A program made the translations under genes and the position numbers. This document shows positions 34,828 to 44,132 of a stretch of DNA of 46,649 bases, one piece after another. The stretch is taken from positions 1-46,649 of the forward strand of contig DASYYY010000048.1 in assembly GCA_035933635.1 (NCBI GenBank). The letters run 5' to 3'. Within the stretch, counting starts at the first letter, position 1. Each line of letters starts with the position of its first letter. This stretch comes from JAKIVR01 sp035933635 (lineage in GTDB: Archaea > Thermoplasmatota > Thermoplasmata > Lutacidiplasmatales > UBA184). A model generated the notes under the pieces. The model was not told where the DNA came from. It ran no database searches and saw only the letters and a program-made list of their open reading frames with translations.

Positions 34828-37800
34828 CTAGGAGTTCTTGGACCGGTAAACTCTCCAGACCACGACCCCGGCGACCAGAACCGCCGCTACGACTACTCCG
34901 AGAAGAATAACCGCTTCGCCAGAGCTTGGGCTTCCGCTCGAATGCGTCGTTCCAGCTCTCCCCATCGCTTCAACTGTCCAGTTCTGGGAGGCATTCTGGC
35001 CGTCAGCATCTCGCGCGATGACTTGCACGAAGAAGGTCCCAGCGCTGGAATACCGATGCGACCCATTGAACGCGGTGGAAGAGGTACCATCTCCGAATTG
35101 CCACTCGATCAGGATGGGCGTGTAGGGGTCGCCTACTGTAACGTTGAATCGAACGTCGAGCGGGATGTATCCAACCGTCGGCGACAGTGTCGCGCTAAGT
35201 TGCGGCCGGATTTCGGCGCCCGAAGCGTTGGCCTGTACGGTGAGCTGGTCCGAGGTCATCTCGCTGATATCGTCGGTGACGTTGACCAGGACGGTAAAGT
35301 TTCCCGGCTCGGAGTACTCGTTGGTGACATCGGTGCCGGACGCAGCAGATCCGTCACCGAAGCTCCAATTCACCTTGAAGGGGGGAACGCCGCCGCTAAC
35401 GTGGGCCTCGAACGTCACCGCGAGTGGGACGACGCCAAACTCCGGGGCCGCGGTCACTGTGACGGCAAGCGGACCGGAAGGGGCCACCAGGTGGAGGATC
35501 CAGTTGCTCGAGCCGCTCAGCCCCCAGCGGTCCCAGAGGGAGGTCGTCACTCGATAGTCGCCCGGAGCCGAATACGTATGGTTGGTGAACGGGCCTCGAC
35601 CGGTCGCTCCGTCTCCATAACTCCAATTGATCTGCGCCGGGGTCCCCTCGCCGGACGCGTTGGCGGAGAACGCCACTTCAAGGGAATGCGGACCGATCGG
35701 GATGATCGCCCTTGGGGAAAGTCGCGGCGCATCGAACGCGACCGTTTCGTTGATTGGGGTCGCGACCCCGGCAACGCCCGTGATCCCCCCGAAGGCCTCG
35801 AAGCTACCGGTGGCGTTCACGAGAGTGCCGGCCGCTCCAACCACCGCGGGCCCCGGACTGCTCGGCGAGAGGCGCGTCCACCCCGAGTCGTTCCAAAACC
35901 AGGTGTCGTAGTAGTAGACCTCGCTAGAGGCCAAGCCTATCCCGCCGCCTTCGAGTAAGAGACCGCTTTCGCCCGCGACGTCCAACGGGCCCAGCAGGGC
36001 GCTATCCCGAGCCGGAGGGCGGACGGGGCCGGTCAGATTCGACCAGGTCCGATTGGAGTAGCTCCAGGTGTCGGACCTCTCGAACTGGGATCCTTGACTA
36101 AAGCTGAAGTGGGTGCCTCCGCCGAAGACAATGACCGAATCGGTCGAGCCGTCGTAAGCACACGCTGCCAAACCTCGCGCCGGGGGTGACCTCGCCGTGG
36201 AGACGTTCGTCCAGTTGCCATGGGCAAAGGTCCACGTTTCGTTCGAAGGGTGTCCGGACGCCAGGTACCCTCCGAAGAGGAGGTCGCCCCCGATCGCCGG
36301 GTCATCGACCAGGCAACTGCCGAAGAGTGCCGGGGGACTTCGAGCCGGAGACAGACGTTGCCACTGACCCCCAGAGAACTTCCACGTGTCGTTGGCGTAC
36401 GACCCGGACTGGAGTCCACCGAACAGAACATCGTACCGATCGGAGGGAGAATAGGCGAACCCCGGGCCATCGCTAGCGGGCGGGGGGGTGGCTGGGGCGA
36501 GCTGTTGCCAGGTGAGCCCGTTGAAGAGCCATGTATCCCTGAGATCCGTCCCGGGCGAGTGGCCCCCGAAGAGGACCGAGGATCCGTTATCGGGATCGGG
36601 GGCCATGACGGCGTTCCATCGTGCGCTGGGGAATTGGACGCCCCGGTCCACGGCTGACCAAGTCCCGTTGGCGAATCCGAGGTCGGGCCTGCCGACGAGC
36701 GCGTTGGGGTTGGGAGAGTCGAGAAGATAGCCGTCCGACGCATCCATCACGACGTTCTGGACGCCTACCGGGGGGAGCGTTCCGGAGGTTAGAACCGTCG
36801 ACCAGTTGCCTTTCGCGTATTCCCAAGTGACGTTCGAGATGTCCGAGACCGATGCCCGATCCGCGGCCACGACCCGCCCCGAGAAGGAATCATACGCCAG
36901 CTGCGAGTTGTAGTTGCCTGCGGCGGGCGCGTGGGATGTGTTGAAGCTCGTCCAGTTGTCTCCCGAATAGGTCCACGTGTCATTGAGCGGAACCAGCATG
37001 CTGCCGGTAAGGCTGACCGAAAGATGGTATCCTCCGAACACGAGTATGTCGGACTCGTTCGCGTCGTAGGCGGCGCCCGGGTCCACACGGCTTGGGGGAG
37101 ACTGTGCTGGGTGCAGCTGAGTCCACCTACCGGCTGAAAAGGTCCAGGTGTCATTCAAAGTCTGACCGGACGAGGACGCGCCTCCGAAGAGCAGAAGGCC
37201 GCCGTCGGACGGATCGTCGGCGAAGGCCGCCCCGCCCCGCGCGGATGGGGCGCTAGCAATCCCCGGGACTTGGGTCCACGTTCCGTTCGAGAACTCCCAG
37301 GTATCGTTGAGCTGGCTTGTGCAGCCGAATTCAGCGCAGTCTTGGAAACCCCCGAACAGGACGAGGACCTTCGAAGTTGAATCGTACGCGAGGGCCGGCT
37401 CTACGCGGGGGGACGGTCCGCCCGGACCCGTAATGTTCCTCCAGACACGAGCATGGTAGGTCCAGGTACCGGCCTGTGTCCCGGCCGGCCCGTCACCTCC
37501 GACCTGTACCACGTAGCGGTCCTTGGCGTCGTAGGCTTGAACCTCGTTGTAGAACGGCAGATGGTTGGCGGTCACGGCGGCATCGAGCCAAGTGGCGTTC
37601 ATCGGGAGAGGCGAAGCCGCCGGCAAGGCCGACAGCGTCGGTTCGGCCTCACTTTGGGGCCCCTCCCCCGAGCGGCCTGCGGCTGGGGTGTTGCTCTGTC
37701 CCTGAGGAACTTCCGCAGATCGCATTAGCCCGCCGCCGGTAGCGGGAGACGGATCCGCTAATCTGCCGCCACCCGATCTGTTGCCAAGGGGAATCCCAGA

Positions 37801-37878
37801 ACAGCTGAGGAGAACGACGAGGAGTACCGCTGATGCAATCGCTACCCGCACGCCTGAGGGGGGCCGGCGCCGCATCAT
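34828..37878 (-). CDS. Surface kelch-repeat protein with three PKD domains and C-terminal anchor
   Basis: 1016 residues. The signal peptide is IASAVLLVVLLSCSGIPLG. Residues about 90-690 contain ten or more kelch-like blades with recurring (N/D)DTW-(E/T)F-S-x-G-x-W and LFGG motifs (SQLNDTWEFSNGTW, VLFGGLQSGSYANDTW). Three PKD domains follow, each with the W-x-(F/Y)-GDG core (INWSYGDG, VNWSFGDG, IEWQFGDG) and NHTYSAPGDY-type ends. The final helix (AVILLGVVVAAVLVAGVVVW) plus RVYRSKNS anchors it. Many NxS/T sites suggest a glycosylated surface protein for adhesion or carbohydrate binding. It shares its design with the first gene of the MoxR operon but has PKD rather than regulatory-type sandwiches. 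Confidence 0.87.
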   Translation of the reverse strand: MMRRRPPSGVRVAIASAVLLVVLLSCSGIPLGNRSGGGRLADPSPATGGGLMRSAEVPQGQSNTPAAGRSGEGPQSEAEPTLSALPAASPLPMNATWLDAAVTANHLPFYNEVQAYDAKDRYVVQVGGDGPAGTQAGTWTYHARVWRNITGPGGPSPRVEPALAYDSTSKVLVLFGGFQDCAEFGCTSQLNDTWEFSNGTWTQVPGIASAPSARGGAAFADDPSDGGLLLFGGASSSGQTLNDTWTFSAGRWTQLHPAQSPPSRVDPGAAYDANESDILVFGGYHLSVSLTGSMLVPLNDTWTYSGDNWTSFNTSHAPAAGNYNSQLAYDSFSGRVVAADRASVSDISNVTWEYAKGNWSTVLTSGTLPPVGVQNVVMDASDGYLLDSPNPNALVGRPDLGFANGTWSAVDRGVQFPSARWNAVMAPDPDNGSSVLFGGHSPGTDLRDTWLFNGLTWQQLAPATPPPASDGPGFAYSPSDRYDVLFGGLQSGSYANDTWKFSGGQWQRLSPARSPPALFGSCLVDDPAIGGDLLFGGYLASGHPSNETWTFAHGNWTNVSTARSPPARGLAACAYDGSTDSVIVFGGGTHFSFSQGSQFERSDTWSYSNRTWSNLTGPVRPPARDSALLGPLDVAGESGLLLEGGGIGLASSEVYYYDTWFWNDSGWTRLSPSSPGPAVVGAAGTLVNATGSFEAFGGITGVAGVATPINETVAFDAPRLSPRAIIPIGPHSLEVAFSANASGEGTPAQINWSYGDGATGRGPFTNHTYSAPGDYRVTTSLWDRWGLSGSSNWILHLVAPSGPLAVTVTAAPEFGVVPLAVTFEAHVSGGVPPFKVNWSFGDGSAASGTDVTNEYSEPGNFTVLVNVTDDISEMTSDQLTVQANASGAEIRPQLSATLSPTVGYIPLDVRFNVTVGDPYTPILIEWQFGDGTSSTAFNGSHRYSSAGTFFVQVIARDADGQNASQNWTVEAMGRAGTTHSSGSPSSGEAVILLGVVVAAVLVAGVVVWRVYRSKNS

Positions 37879-39293
37879 GTGGGGGAACTCGGGATGGTCG
37901 GCTCACTAGTTCAACCTCTCCACCACCGACGAGATTTGCTTTCTGCCTCGGCCCGCGAGAGTTCGAAGGACATCTGGGGCGCCCGCGCGTGTAGCTGTTT
38001 AGATTTCTGTCCCTCCTCAGTCATATGTTCGGTCCCGCCTTACGGTCCGAACGTACTTTCCCGGGTCTCGTATCCCGTTATCTCGGCGAGTCCCTGCTCT
38101 CGACGGCGCCCTGGACGCCGCGCGCTCCCACCGACGATGAGGGCTCCGATCCCATCACGAGCTATCCACGCGCACTCCAAAGTTTCGCGAGCAACGCGAG
38201 TGCTCCGAACGTCCCCCGCTACGACCGCAATGATGCGGAACTCGATGGCTGAGGGTTCGATGACCTACGGCTCCGCGATTGGCTGGATTGGGCTTCCAGG
38301 CGGAATCCCGAAGATGCCGGCTGGCAAGTTCAGTGCGATGCAGGATAGTTGGGCCTACTTGGGAGAGAACGGGACCCGCTCCACGAATGCTTCAGCTCCC
38401 GATGCCTTCGCCCCATCGGCGACGGATGGTGCTTCCCCACGGAGGTGGTCTTGTACCGTGTCCCCCCGGGGGGAATCGGATCGACGTGTGTCTTGTCGGC
38501 GGGAACATGAAAGAATCATGCAACGGTAACGTGACTCCCGCCAAATTGTTGCCGAGGGTTTGCAACGCACACTTTCGGGTACAGTCATCTGCTAATGTTC
38601 GGAGGGGGGAATTGACTGGACTTCCACCCCATAAATGACATTTGGGAACCCTGCTCCGGCAATTTGCACAGATTGTAGGATCGGTCGAAAAACACCTGGC
38701 TCGCCCAAGGGTTGCCGTACTTCGCCCTCAAATACCCCACCTCCCAACACCCTCGCGATCTCCGGAGAATTCCGCAGGAACGGATCCGGGTCGACGCAGC
38801 ACCTGGCCATGTTAGCGACAACCCACAGTCCGCGAGCCGCAATACATCGACTAGGTTCGACTCCTTCCCGAGCCCGGCCGAGTTTCCCCCCCGAACAGGA
38901 AGTCGAACTGGCCCATAAATCGAAGAGAGGAGGCCGGGGCACCTTCGGCGTCCGCGGAGTTCTGTGCAACTTCCGTTGCACCCAAGAATTCAACGACCTG
39001 GTCGGCTCATGATTGCACCATCCCGAGAGCAAGGTTTTGGTCTTCCATCCGTCGCTGCCGGGTCCGCCGCTTCCTTGCGCACCGGGTGGGTTTCTCCCAA
39101 GAGGGGAAGAGTTTCACTCTAATGCCCCGCATTGCGGAGCCGGATTGCGGAAAACCCTCGAAGGCGAGCGGTCGTTCCCCGAAGCTCCCCTGATCGAGTC
39201 AGGATCACCCGAATTTAGATAGCCCGTCCGTGGAGTTCGAAGGATGTCTTGGAACAGGGTCGAGGAGCAACGGGAGAGGCCCTACTCGGGGAC
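37879..39293. other. Long gene-poor stretch with TTGCAC motifs
   Basis: No frame here combines a start, promoter and protein-like composition. It holds one full copy of the GTGCAA-N6-TTGCAC palindrome (38964) and several partial sites: TGCAACGCAC at 38561, TTGCAC at 38664 and TTGCAC at 39013. A perfect 14-base palindrome TCCCCCCGGGGGGA is at 38461-38474. Minus-strand segments around 38230-38400 read like a protein interrupted by stops, so a dead gene is possible, but I could not identify it. Confidence 0.4.
38964..38981. repeat. Palindromic GTGCAA-N6-TTGCAC site, copy 2 (perfect)
   Basis: GTGCAA CTTCCG TTGCAC, a perfect six-base inverted repeat. It is the best match of the three copies in the window. 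Confidence 0.45.
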
Positions 39294-40100
39294 CTAGGTC
39301 ACCGAAAGGTGTAGCAGTTTGGTGGGCCCCGCCCCGTACCCACCGGGCCAAGTCGCGACGCCGACATAGGCATACGCCACGGGAAAGCTTGGGACGTGGT
39401 ACCTCCCGCTCGTCGTAAAGGTCGTCCCAGATACGTTTGCGAACGTTTCGAACCCGGTCCAGAACTGATAGATGTGACCGGCCACGATTCGCGCCTTGAA
39501 GGTCAGCGAGAACGTGCCATTCGTGGGAGCTATGGAACCAGGTGCACTCCAATTCATTGAACGCAGGAGCCGGACCGCGTCATTCCGGTGGGTGCCGCCG
39601 AGCGCCCACACCGGTCTTCCATAGGAGAGGTCGAGAAGGTTACCGACAAGGGCAATGCGAACGGACGCGTTTGAGAGCCTACCTCCACTCAGCCCCGTGA
39701 CTTTGGCACCCATGGAATACGTAACAAACCATTTTTCAGTGATGAAGAAGATCCCGGTCCGATTCAGGCTAAAATTGGAGCCCGCCGTGACAGACTCTGT
39801 GCTCTGTTGAGCCCAGCCGGTGCAGCCGCTCCAATTGTGAGGGGCCGCGATACTCAAGTCATAGAATGCCCCGGACGTGGAGTTCCAGCTGGTCACGGCC
39901 CCGTATCCGTGGCCACAGACGCTACCGGCGTCCCGCACATGGAAATGGAGGGTAGTTCCACGGTACGGCGCGTGGATCAAAAGAACTGGAGCAGCGGCCA
40001 GCGTCCCGGGCAATACGAGCAGCGCGATGCACGCGCCGAGAATGCCAGCTCCTAGCGCTTGCGAGAGTTTCGAATGTATCCGTGAACCCCCCCTGCGCAT
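39294..40100 (-). CDS. Small secreted protein, first of two paralogues
   Basis: 268 residues of unknown function. The signal peptide is ALGAGILGACIALLVLPGTLAAA, followed by a predicted all-beta domain with several NxS/T sites and two pairs of cysteines (VCGHGYG, SGCTGW). I used the ATG at 40100 because a TCTATCTA box lies 27 bases upstream; the frame opens at 40175 but adds unlikely residues. The segments RIALVGNLLDLSYGRPVWA and FSLTFKARIVAGHIYQFW align by eye with the protein at 45789-46511. There is no C-terminal anchor, so it may be released or bind the cell surface. Confidence 0.7.
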   Translation of the reverse strand: MRRGGSRIHSKLSQALGAGILGACIALLVLPGTLAAAPVLLIHAPYRGTTLHFHVRDAGSVCGHGYGAVTSWNSTSGAFYDLSIAAPHNWSGCTGWAQQSTESVTAGSNFSLNRTGIFFITEKWFVTYSMGAKVTGLSGGRLSNASVRIALVGNLLDLSYGRPVWALGGTHRNDAVRLLRSMNWSAPGSIAPTNGTFSLTFKARIVAGHIYQFWTGFETFANVSGTTFTTSGRYHVPSFPVAYAYVGVATWPGGYGAGPTKLLHLSVT

Positions 40101-40123
40101 AGGCGTACGACACCCTAGTCGGG

Positions 40124-40131
40124 TAGATAGA
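40124..40131 (-). promoter_or_regulatory. TATA-like box of the small secreted protein gene
   Basis: TCTATCTA on the minus strand is centred 27 bases upstream of the ATG at 40100 and decides the start of that gene. Confidence 0.5.
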
Positions 40132-40308
40132 CCTCTCTTCACTCCCCAAGCAAACGACTTGGGTTGCCATATCATGGAGGTTCGGTGGACTATCCAATAG
40201 ATCTCTAGTGAGCCGTCACGTCTTGCGGAGCAATCTTACCAAAAGACTCCCCTCTCCCGTGGTCGAGGAGCCAGGTTGCCTTCTTCCCACGGATTTGGCT
40301 AGAGCGAT

Positions 40309-40326
40309 GTGCAACGCCCATTGCAA
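40309..40326. repeat. Palindromic GTGCAA-N6-TTGCAC site, copy 3 (one mismatch)
   Basis: GTGCAA CGCCCA TTGCAA, about 180 bases upstream of the promoter of the small secreted protein gene. The flanks do not match those of the other copies, so only the palindrome is shared. Confidence 0.4.
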
Positions 40327-40599
40327 AAGGCTCCGAACAGCGTATCCGAATACTAGCCCCGTAGTGTGACCTCGACCTTCTTGTGGGCGATCCGTGAGGA
40401 TCGAAGCCTGCCAGGGAGTTCTCGCAATAGCTCCTTGCCGAGGACCGCTCGCGGTCGTTCAACGCCCCGTACTCACGGGTTCCAATCGGACCGCCCGGTG
40501 TCGAATAGGTTCGAGTCGGAGATGAGAGATGGAAAGGGTTGGCCGCCTACCCCTCGTTGGCACGGGAGGTTGGGCGTCCGTCAGGTGGGATCTCGGAAT

Positions 40600-41022
40600 T
40601 CAGAGTCCGAGCTGCTGGAGAACCTCGGCGGGGTTCCCGTACGCGCGCAGGGACTGGACCTTGCCCTTCTCGTTGAGTACGACTCGCGTCATCTGCTCCT
40701 GAGAAAACTTGCGGTGGGTCGCGGGGATGGCCTTCCCGGCGGCGGCGTTGAACGTTCCGTCGTGGGTTCCGCGGACGGAGTTCACGATCAGGACCTCATT
40801 GCCCGTGATCGAGATAGTCTTCGGGTCGATTGTCCAGTCCGGGAATGCGGTGAACACTTCCGAGTAGGCCGTTCGGATCGCCGACTTGCCCTGGATCGCA
40901 TGCTCCTGGGCGGGGCTCTGGAACGTGGCGTCCTCGGCGTATTGGTCCATGACCTTCTCGACGTTCCGGGTGTTGACGACCGCGATCATTTCGCGGACTT
41001 GGGTCTCAGTGATTGCTGTCAC
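40600..41022 (-). CDS. SnoaL/NTF2-like protein
   Basis: 140-residue cone-fold protein. The opening helix (TQVREMIAVVNTRNVEKVM), the DQYAEDATFQSP segment and the TAFPDWTIDPKTISITGNEVLI strands match SnoaL-like polyketide-cyclase or ester-carrying proteins, a fold used for many small hydrophobic substrates. The GTG at 41022 is preceded by GAGGAG four bases upstream, one of the few clear ribosome sites here. A TATA-like box at 41034 is too close to serve this start, so transcription may begin further upstream or use the ATG at 40989. The function cannot be read from the sequence. Confidence 0.85.
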   Translation of the reverse strand: MTAITETQVREMIAVVNTRNVEKVMDQYAEDATFQSPAQEHAIQGKSAIRTAYSEVFTAFPDWTIDPKTISITGNEVLIVNSVRGTHDGTFNAAAGKAIPATHRKFSQEQMTRVVLNEKGKVQSLRAYGNPAEVLQQLGL

Positions 41023-41033
41023 TTTTCTCCTCG

Positions 41034-41043
41034 CTATATAAAG
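41034..41043 (+). promoter_or_regulatory. Strong TATA box between divergent SnoaL-like and hydrolase genes
   Basis: CTATATAAAG is one of the best TATA matches in the window. On the plus strand it predicts transcription from about 41065 toward the hydrolase; on the minus strand it would start inside the SnoaL-like gene. Confidence 0.5.
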
Positions 41044-41186
41044 CGCCGCCGGAGGGGATAAGGGAGCGGTGTGTCAGGCGCCCACATGCTGCGAACTCGG
41101 CAGCCCTCGCCGAAAGCGCCTCATTCCGGAGTCACTTTGAACCCTCGCTCTTCCCTAACACGGGCGATCCGGGACGCAATCAACAG

Positions 41187-42014
41187 GTGCAACCTGCTCG
41201 AACCGAAGGAGCCAGAAATCTGACAGCGACATCGCAGGGAAATTGGCCCGCGGTCGAGCGGGGCACGGGACCACCGGCGGTGTTCCTCCACGGCTACCCC
41301 TTGGACCACCGAATGTGGGAGCCCCAGCTCGAGTCACTGTCCCTCGATTGTCGTGTCGTTCTCCTCGATTTGCCGGGATACGGTCTGGCGGCCGATCGGA
41401 GCGTTCCTGATAGATTGGCCGGATTTTCGGAGGAGGTGCATCGCACGCTTGAGGCCCACCTTCCCGGACCGATCATCCTCGTCGGACACTCGTTCGGCGG
41501 GTACGTCGCCCTCCAGCTGTATCGCGAACATCCCCAGCATTTCGCTGGACTCGTTCTGACCGACACGCGTTCGGGGCCGGACTCAGAAGAAGCACGGGCG
41601 AAGCGTCTGGCGACCGCTCAACGGCTGCAAGACCCCGCGCAAGGTCTCGACATCGAGGCAGTCGCTCAGACCCTCGTCTCCTCGAGAACTTGGAGCCGCC
41701 GCGACCCCATCCTCGATAGAGTCCGCTCGATCGTCCGTAGTGCCCGGTCCACCAGCATCGTCCCGACACTCCGGGCCATTGCCGCGCGTCCTGACCTTAC
41801 GCCGGTCCTACCTACGGTTCGTGTCCCGACATCGGTCGTGTGGGGTCAGGATGATCAGCTCATCCCGGCGGAACAATCTGAATCTATGGTCGCCCGCATC
41901 CCCGGTGCTGAGGGGGTGGCGATTCCCGAGGCCGGGCACATACCTTCACTCGAGAAGCCCGAGCTGTTTGCTATGGCCATCCGACGCGTATTGCACCGCG
42001 TTCGTCACGCTTGA
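41187..42014 (+). CDS. Alpha/beta hydrolase
   Basis: About 275 residues. The oxyanion region is FLHGYPLDHRMW, the nucleophile elbow is LVGHSFGGYVALQL, the acidic residue lies in VVWGQDDQLIP, and the histidine is in PEAGHIPSLEKP, so the triad is complete. LVLTDTRSGPDSEEARAKR in the cap region resembles esterases and haloacetate-type or enol-lactone hydrolases. The start is uncertain: a GTG at 41187 is the best standard codon in frame, leaving a long leader from the TATA box at 41034. The substrate is unknown. Confidence 0.85.
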   Translation: MQPARTEGARNLTATSQGNWPAVERGTGPPAVFLHGYPLDHRMWEPQLESLSLDCRVVLLDLPGYGLAADRSVPDRLAGFSEEVHRTLEAHLPGPIILVGHSFGGYVALQLYREHPQHFAGLVLTDTRSGPDSEEARAKRLATAQRLQDPAQGLDIEAVAQTLVSSRTWSRRDPILDRVRSIVRSARSTSIVPTLRAIAARPDLTPVLPTVRVPTSVVWGQDDQLIPAEQSESMVARIPGAEGVAIPEAGHIPSLEKPELFAMAIRRVLHRVRHA

Positions 42015-42299
42015 TATCGACAGCTTCCACGGGGAGGTTCGGACATCATCGCCTGGCGGTCGGCAACCTCGCCGGTTCGGGGCGGGGCGTCAATCCACTG
42101 GCGCGTGAGTAGACCGGATTGAATTCGCCTAGAGGGAGGTCGCTGCGCCGCGGAATCGAGTAAACGTCGAAGAAGCCGACGGGCGTGCGACCCGGGGGGC
42201 ACAGGGCGCCGAACCCTTCGGGGTAGGGACGGAGAGCTCTGTGAAGTCAACAGTCGGGCAGCGTCATCTACTCGGTCAGAGTCGCGCTGCGCGCGGTGG

Positions 42300-42962
42300 A
42301 TGTCGGAACGCGGCCCACGACTTTCAGCCAAGGATCGAGCCCAGTGGCAATCGACCTACGCTAAGACCTCCTATACCGACCTTCCTTGGTTCTCCCCCAA
42401 ACCGTACCCCTGGGTGGAGCAGGCGGTCAGGGAGCGGTGGTGGCATAGCGGTACTCGCGTGCTTGACCTGGGGTGCGGAGCGGGCACGAATTCACTGTTT
42501 CTCGCTCGCTCGGGGTTCGAGGTTTCGGGCGTGGACATTGCGGACGGGGCGATTCAAGCAGCCCGAGACCGGTCGAGCCGGGCCAAGATCGAGGTGGACT
42601 TCCGTGTGGGGGACGTACTGGATCTCCCCTATCCTGATGGGTACTTTGGAGGGGCGATAGACATCGGCTGCTTCCACACCCTTCCGATACGAATGCGCAA
42701 GGCCTACAGCGAAGAACTGGCCCGAGTTCTTCGCCCGAGGCGCTCGTTCGCTCTGTCCTGGGTGGCGAGGGAACACCGGGCTCCACTGGGTCCACCCCAC
42801 CGTCCCTCAGTCGAGGAGGTCGCCGAGGCGTTGGAGGACAACTTCCTATTCCGGGGGGTAGAATTTCGCCCGAGTGCCTCGGGACGGCAGGTCAAGGGGG
42901 GCCTCCCGGTGTACTGCGCGCTGCTCGGACGGCGTTCCTTCCCACGCCCGCCCAGACGGTAG
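42300..42962 (+). CDS. SAM-dependent methyltransferase
   Basis: 220-residue class I methyltransferase. Motif I is VLDLGCGAGTNSLFLARSG (residues 54-72), the acidic residue at the end of strand two is in VSGVDIAD, and motif II/III reads DVLDLPYPDGYFGGAIDIGCFHTLP. The N-terminal WQSTYAKTSYTDLPWF segment resembles thiopurine-type or small-molecule methyltransferases. The ATG at 42300 fits; no TATA box is obvious. The substrate is unknown. Confidence 0.88.
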   Translation: MSERGPRLSAKDRAQWQSTYAKTSYTDLPWFSPKPYPWVEQAVRERWWHSGTRVLDLGCGAGTNSLFLARSGFEVSGVDIADGAIQAARDRSSRAKIEVDFRVGDVLDLPYPDGYFGGAIDIGCFHTLPIRMRKAYSEELARVLRPRRSFALSWVAREHRAPLGPPHRPSVEEVAEALEDNFLFRGVEFRPSASGRQVKGGLPVYCALLGRRSFPRPPRR

Positions 42963-43213
42963 GCCGTCTCTGCCGAGGCATTGGAAGGAGGGGGCTCTGA
43001 GGCGGATGTCCCCTATCTCGGGGCCCCCCGAGGCGATGGAGATCGGCGAAGAACGGGGGATCCGGCCGCCTTCTGAATTCACACGGTGCAAACGGCACCG
43101 CACCCACCTACGCGTTTCCCGACGAGAGACCGATGCCTTGACCGGGCGAACGCTCGATTGGAACGACTCCCTACTAGCCGCCAGTCCGGGGGCAAAGGGG
43201 CCATGCGTCTACG

Positions 43214-43233
43214 CTAAATACTTGCTTATATAG
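43214..43233 (+). promoter_or_regulatory. Tandem TATA elements before tbp
   Basis: CTAAATAC (43214-43221) is centred about 24 bases before the ATG at 43241 and fits a leaderless start. TTATATAG (43226-43233) lies between it and the start and is the stronger match, but it is too close to drive this start codon. It may be a TBP-binding site for autoregulation. Confidence 0.55.
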
Positions 43234-43240
43234 TTTAAAT

Positions 43241-43900
43241 ATGGCTTTGACGAAGATACGAATCGAGAATGTGGTCGCCTCGACCTCCCTCGGGGATGAG
43301 CTCGACCTCCAGGCAATTGCGTTCCACCTCGAGGGGGCGGAGTACGAACCCGAACAGTTCCCCGGCCTGATTTACCGGATGAAGGATCCCAAGACGGCCA
43401 TCCTCCTGTTCCGGTCGGGCAAGGTCGTCTGCACCGGCGGCAAGAGCATGACGCAGGTCGAGGACTCCATTCGAACCGTCTCAAAACTGATCCGTGCGGG
43501 GGGCCAGAAGATTCTCGCGAACCCGAAGATCCAGGTTCAGAACATCGTCGCCACTTCCGATCTCGGAGCGGAGATCAATCTGAATTCGATCGCCATCACC
43601 CTCGGACTCGACCGCGTAGAGTACGAGCCCGAGCAGTTCCCGGGTCTGGTGTGCCGACTGGACGAGCCGCGGGTGGTCGTGCTTCTCTTTGGGAGCGGAA
43701 AACTGGTATGTACGGGGGCCCGGCGACCCTCAGATGTCGCACTCGCGGTCCAAAAGATCTCGAAGGAGTTGCACGGCGCGGGCCTGCTACCCGATGTGCG
43801 CGGGCCAGAGACCCCGCCGCCTAGTCGATCGGCCCGGCGAACAGAGTCTGCGACTTCGGATCGCGGGCCTGGGCCTCCAATCGCCGCGACCCGACCATAA
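43241..43900 (+). CDS. tbp: TATA-box-binding protein (TBP)
   Basis: Archaeal general transcription factor that binds TATA boxes and recruits TFB and RNA polymerase. 219 residues, with two direct repeats of the saddle fold: KIRIENVVASTSLGDELDL with YEPEQFPGLIYRM and LLFRSGKVVCTGGKS in the first, and KIQVQNIVATSDLGAEINL with YEPEQFPGLVCRL and LLFGSGKLVCTGAR in the second. The core ends near residue 183; the remaining 36 residues are a basic, serine-proline-arginine-rich tail longer than in most archaeal TBPs. The start codon is the first base region expected for a leaderless transcript. It is a lone gene between a methyltransferase and a Nudix gene. Confidence 0.97.
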   Translation: MALTKIRIENVVASTSLGDELDLQAIAFHLEGAEYEPEQFPGLIYRMKDPKTAILLFRSGKVVCTGGKSMTQVEDSIRTVSKLIRAGGQKILANPKIQVQNIVATSDLGAEINLNSIAITLGLDRVEYEPEQFPGLVCRLDEPRVVVLLFGSGKLVCTGARRPSDVALAVQKISKELHGAGLLPDVRGPETPPPSRSARRTESATSDRGPGPPIAATRP

Positions 43901-44132
43901 GCCCCTCGAATTCTCAGAAATCGGTCGCGTAACTACGGCACCTTCTCTTTGCAGGAGGCCGGCTGGGCTCGGCCAGTCGGTTCATCGGGGAATCTGAGCG
44001 CAATCAGGGTTTCACGTCCCCCATCACCGCGGTGCTTGTAGACACTGGCTGAAGGAACAGGAGTCGACGTAGCGACGACCCATTCGACCCTAGAAACCTT
44101 AGTGCTAAGACCGTCGTGGTTTCGCCTTCCAC

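Larger units (their letters stand above)
40101..40599. other. Intergenic region with promoter and third palindrome copy
   Basis: About 500 bases between the secreted protein gene and the SnoaL-like gene. Apart from the TATA-like box at 40124 and the palindrome at 40309, nothing gene-like is visible. Confidence 0.45.

Noticed and set aside
38461..38474. Perfect palindrome TCCCCCCGGGGGGA as a terminator or binding site
   Set aside because: It has no loop, no T-run and no adjacent gene end; chance is plausible in this composition.
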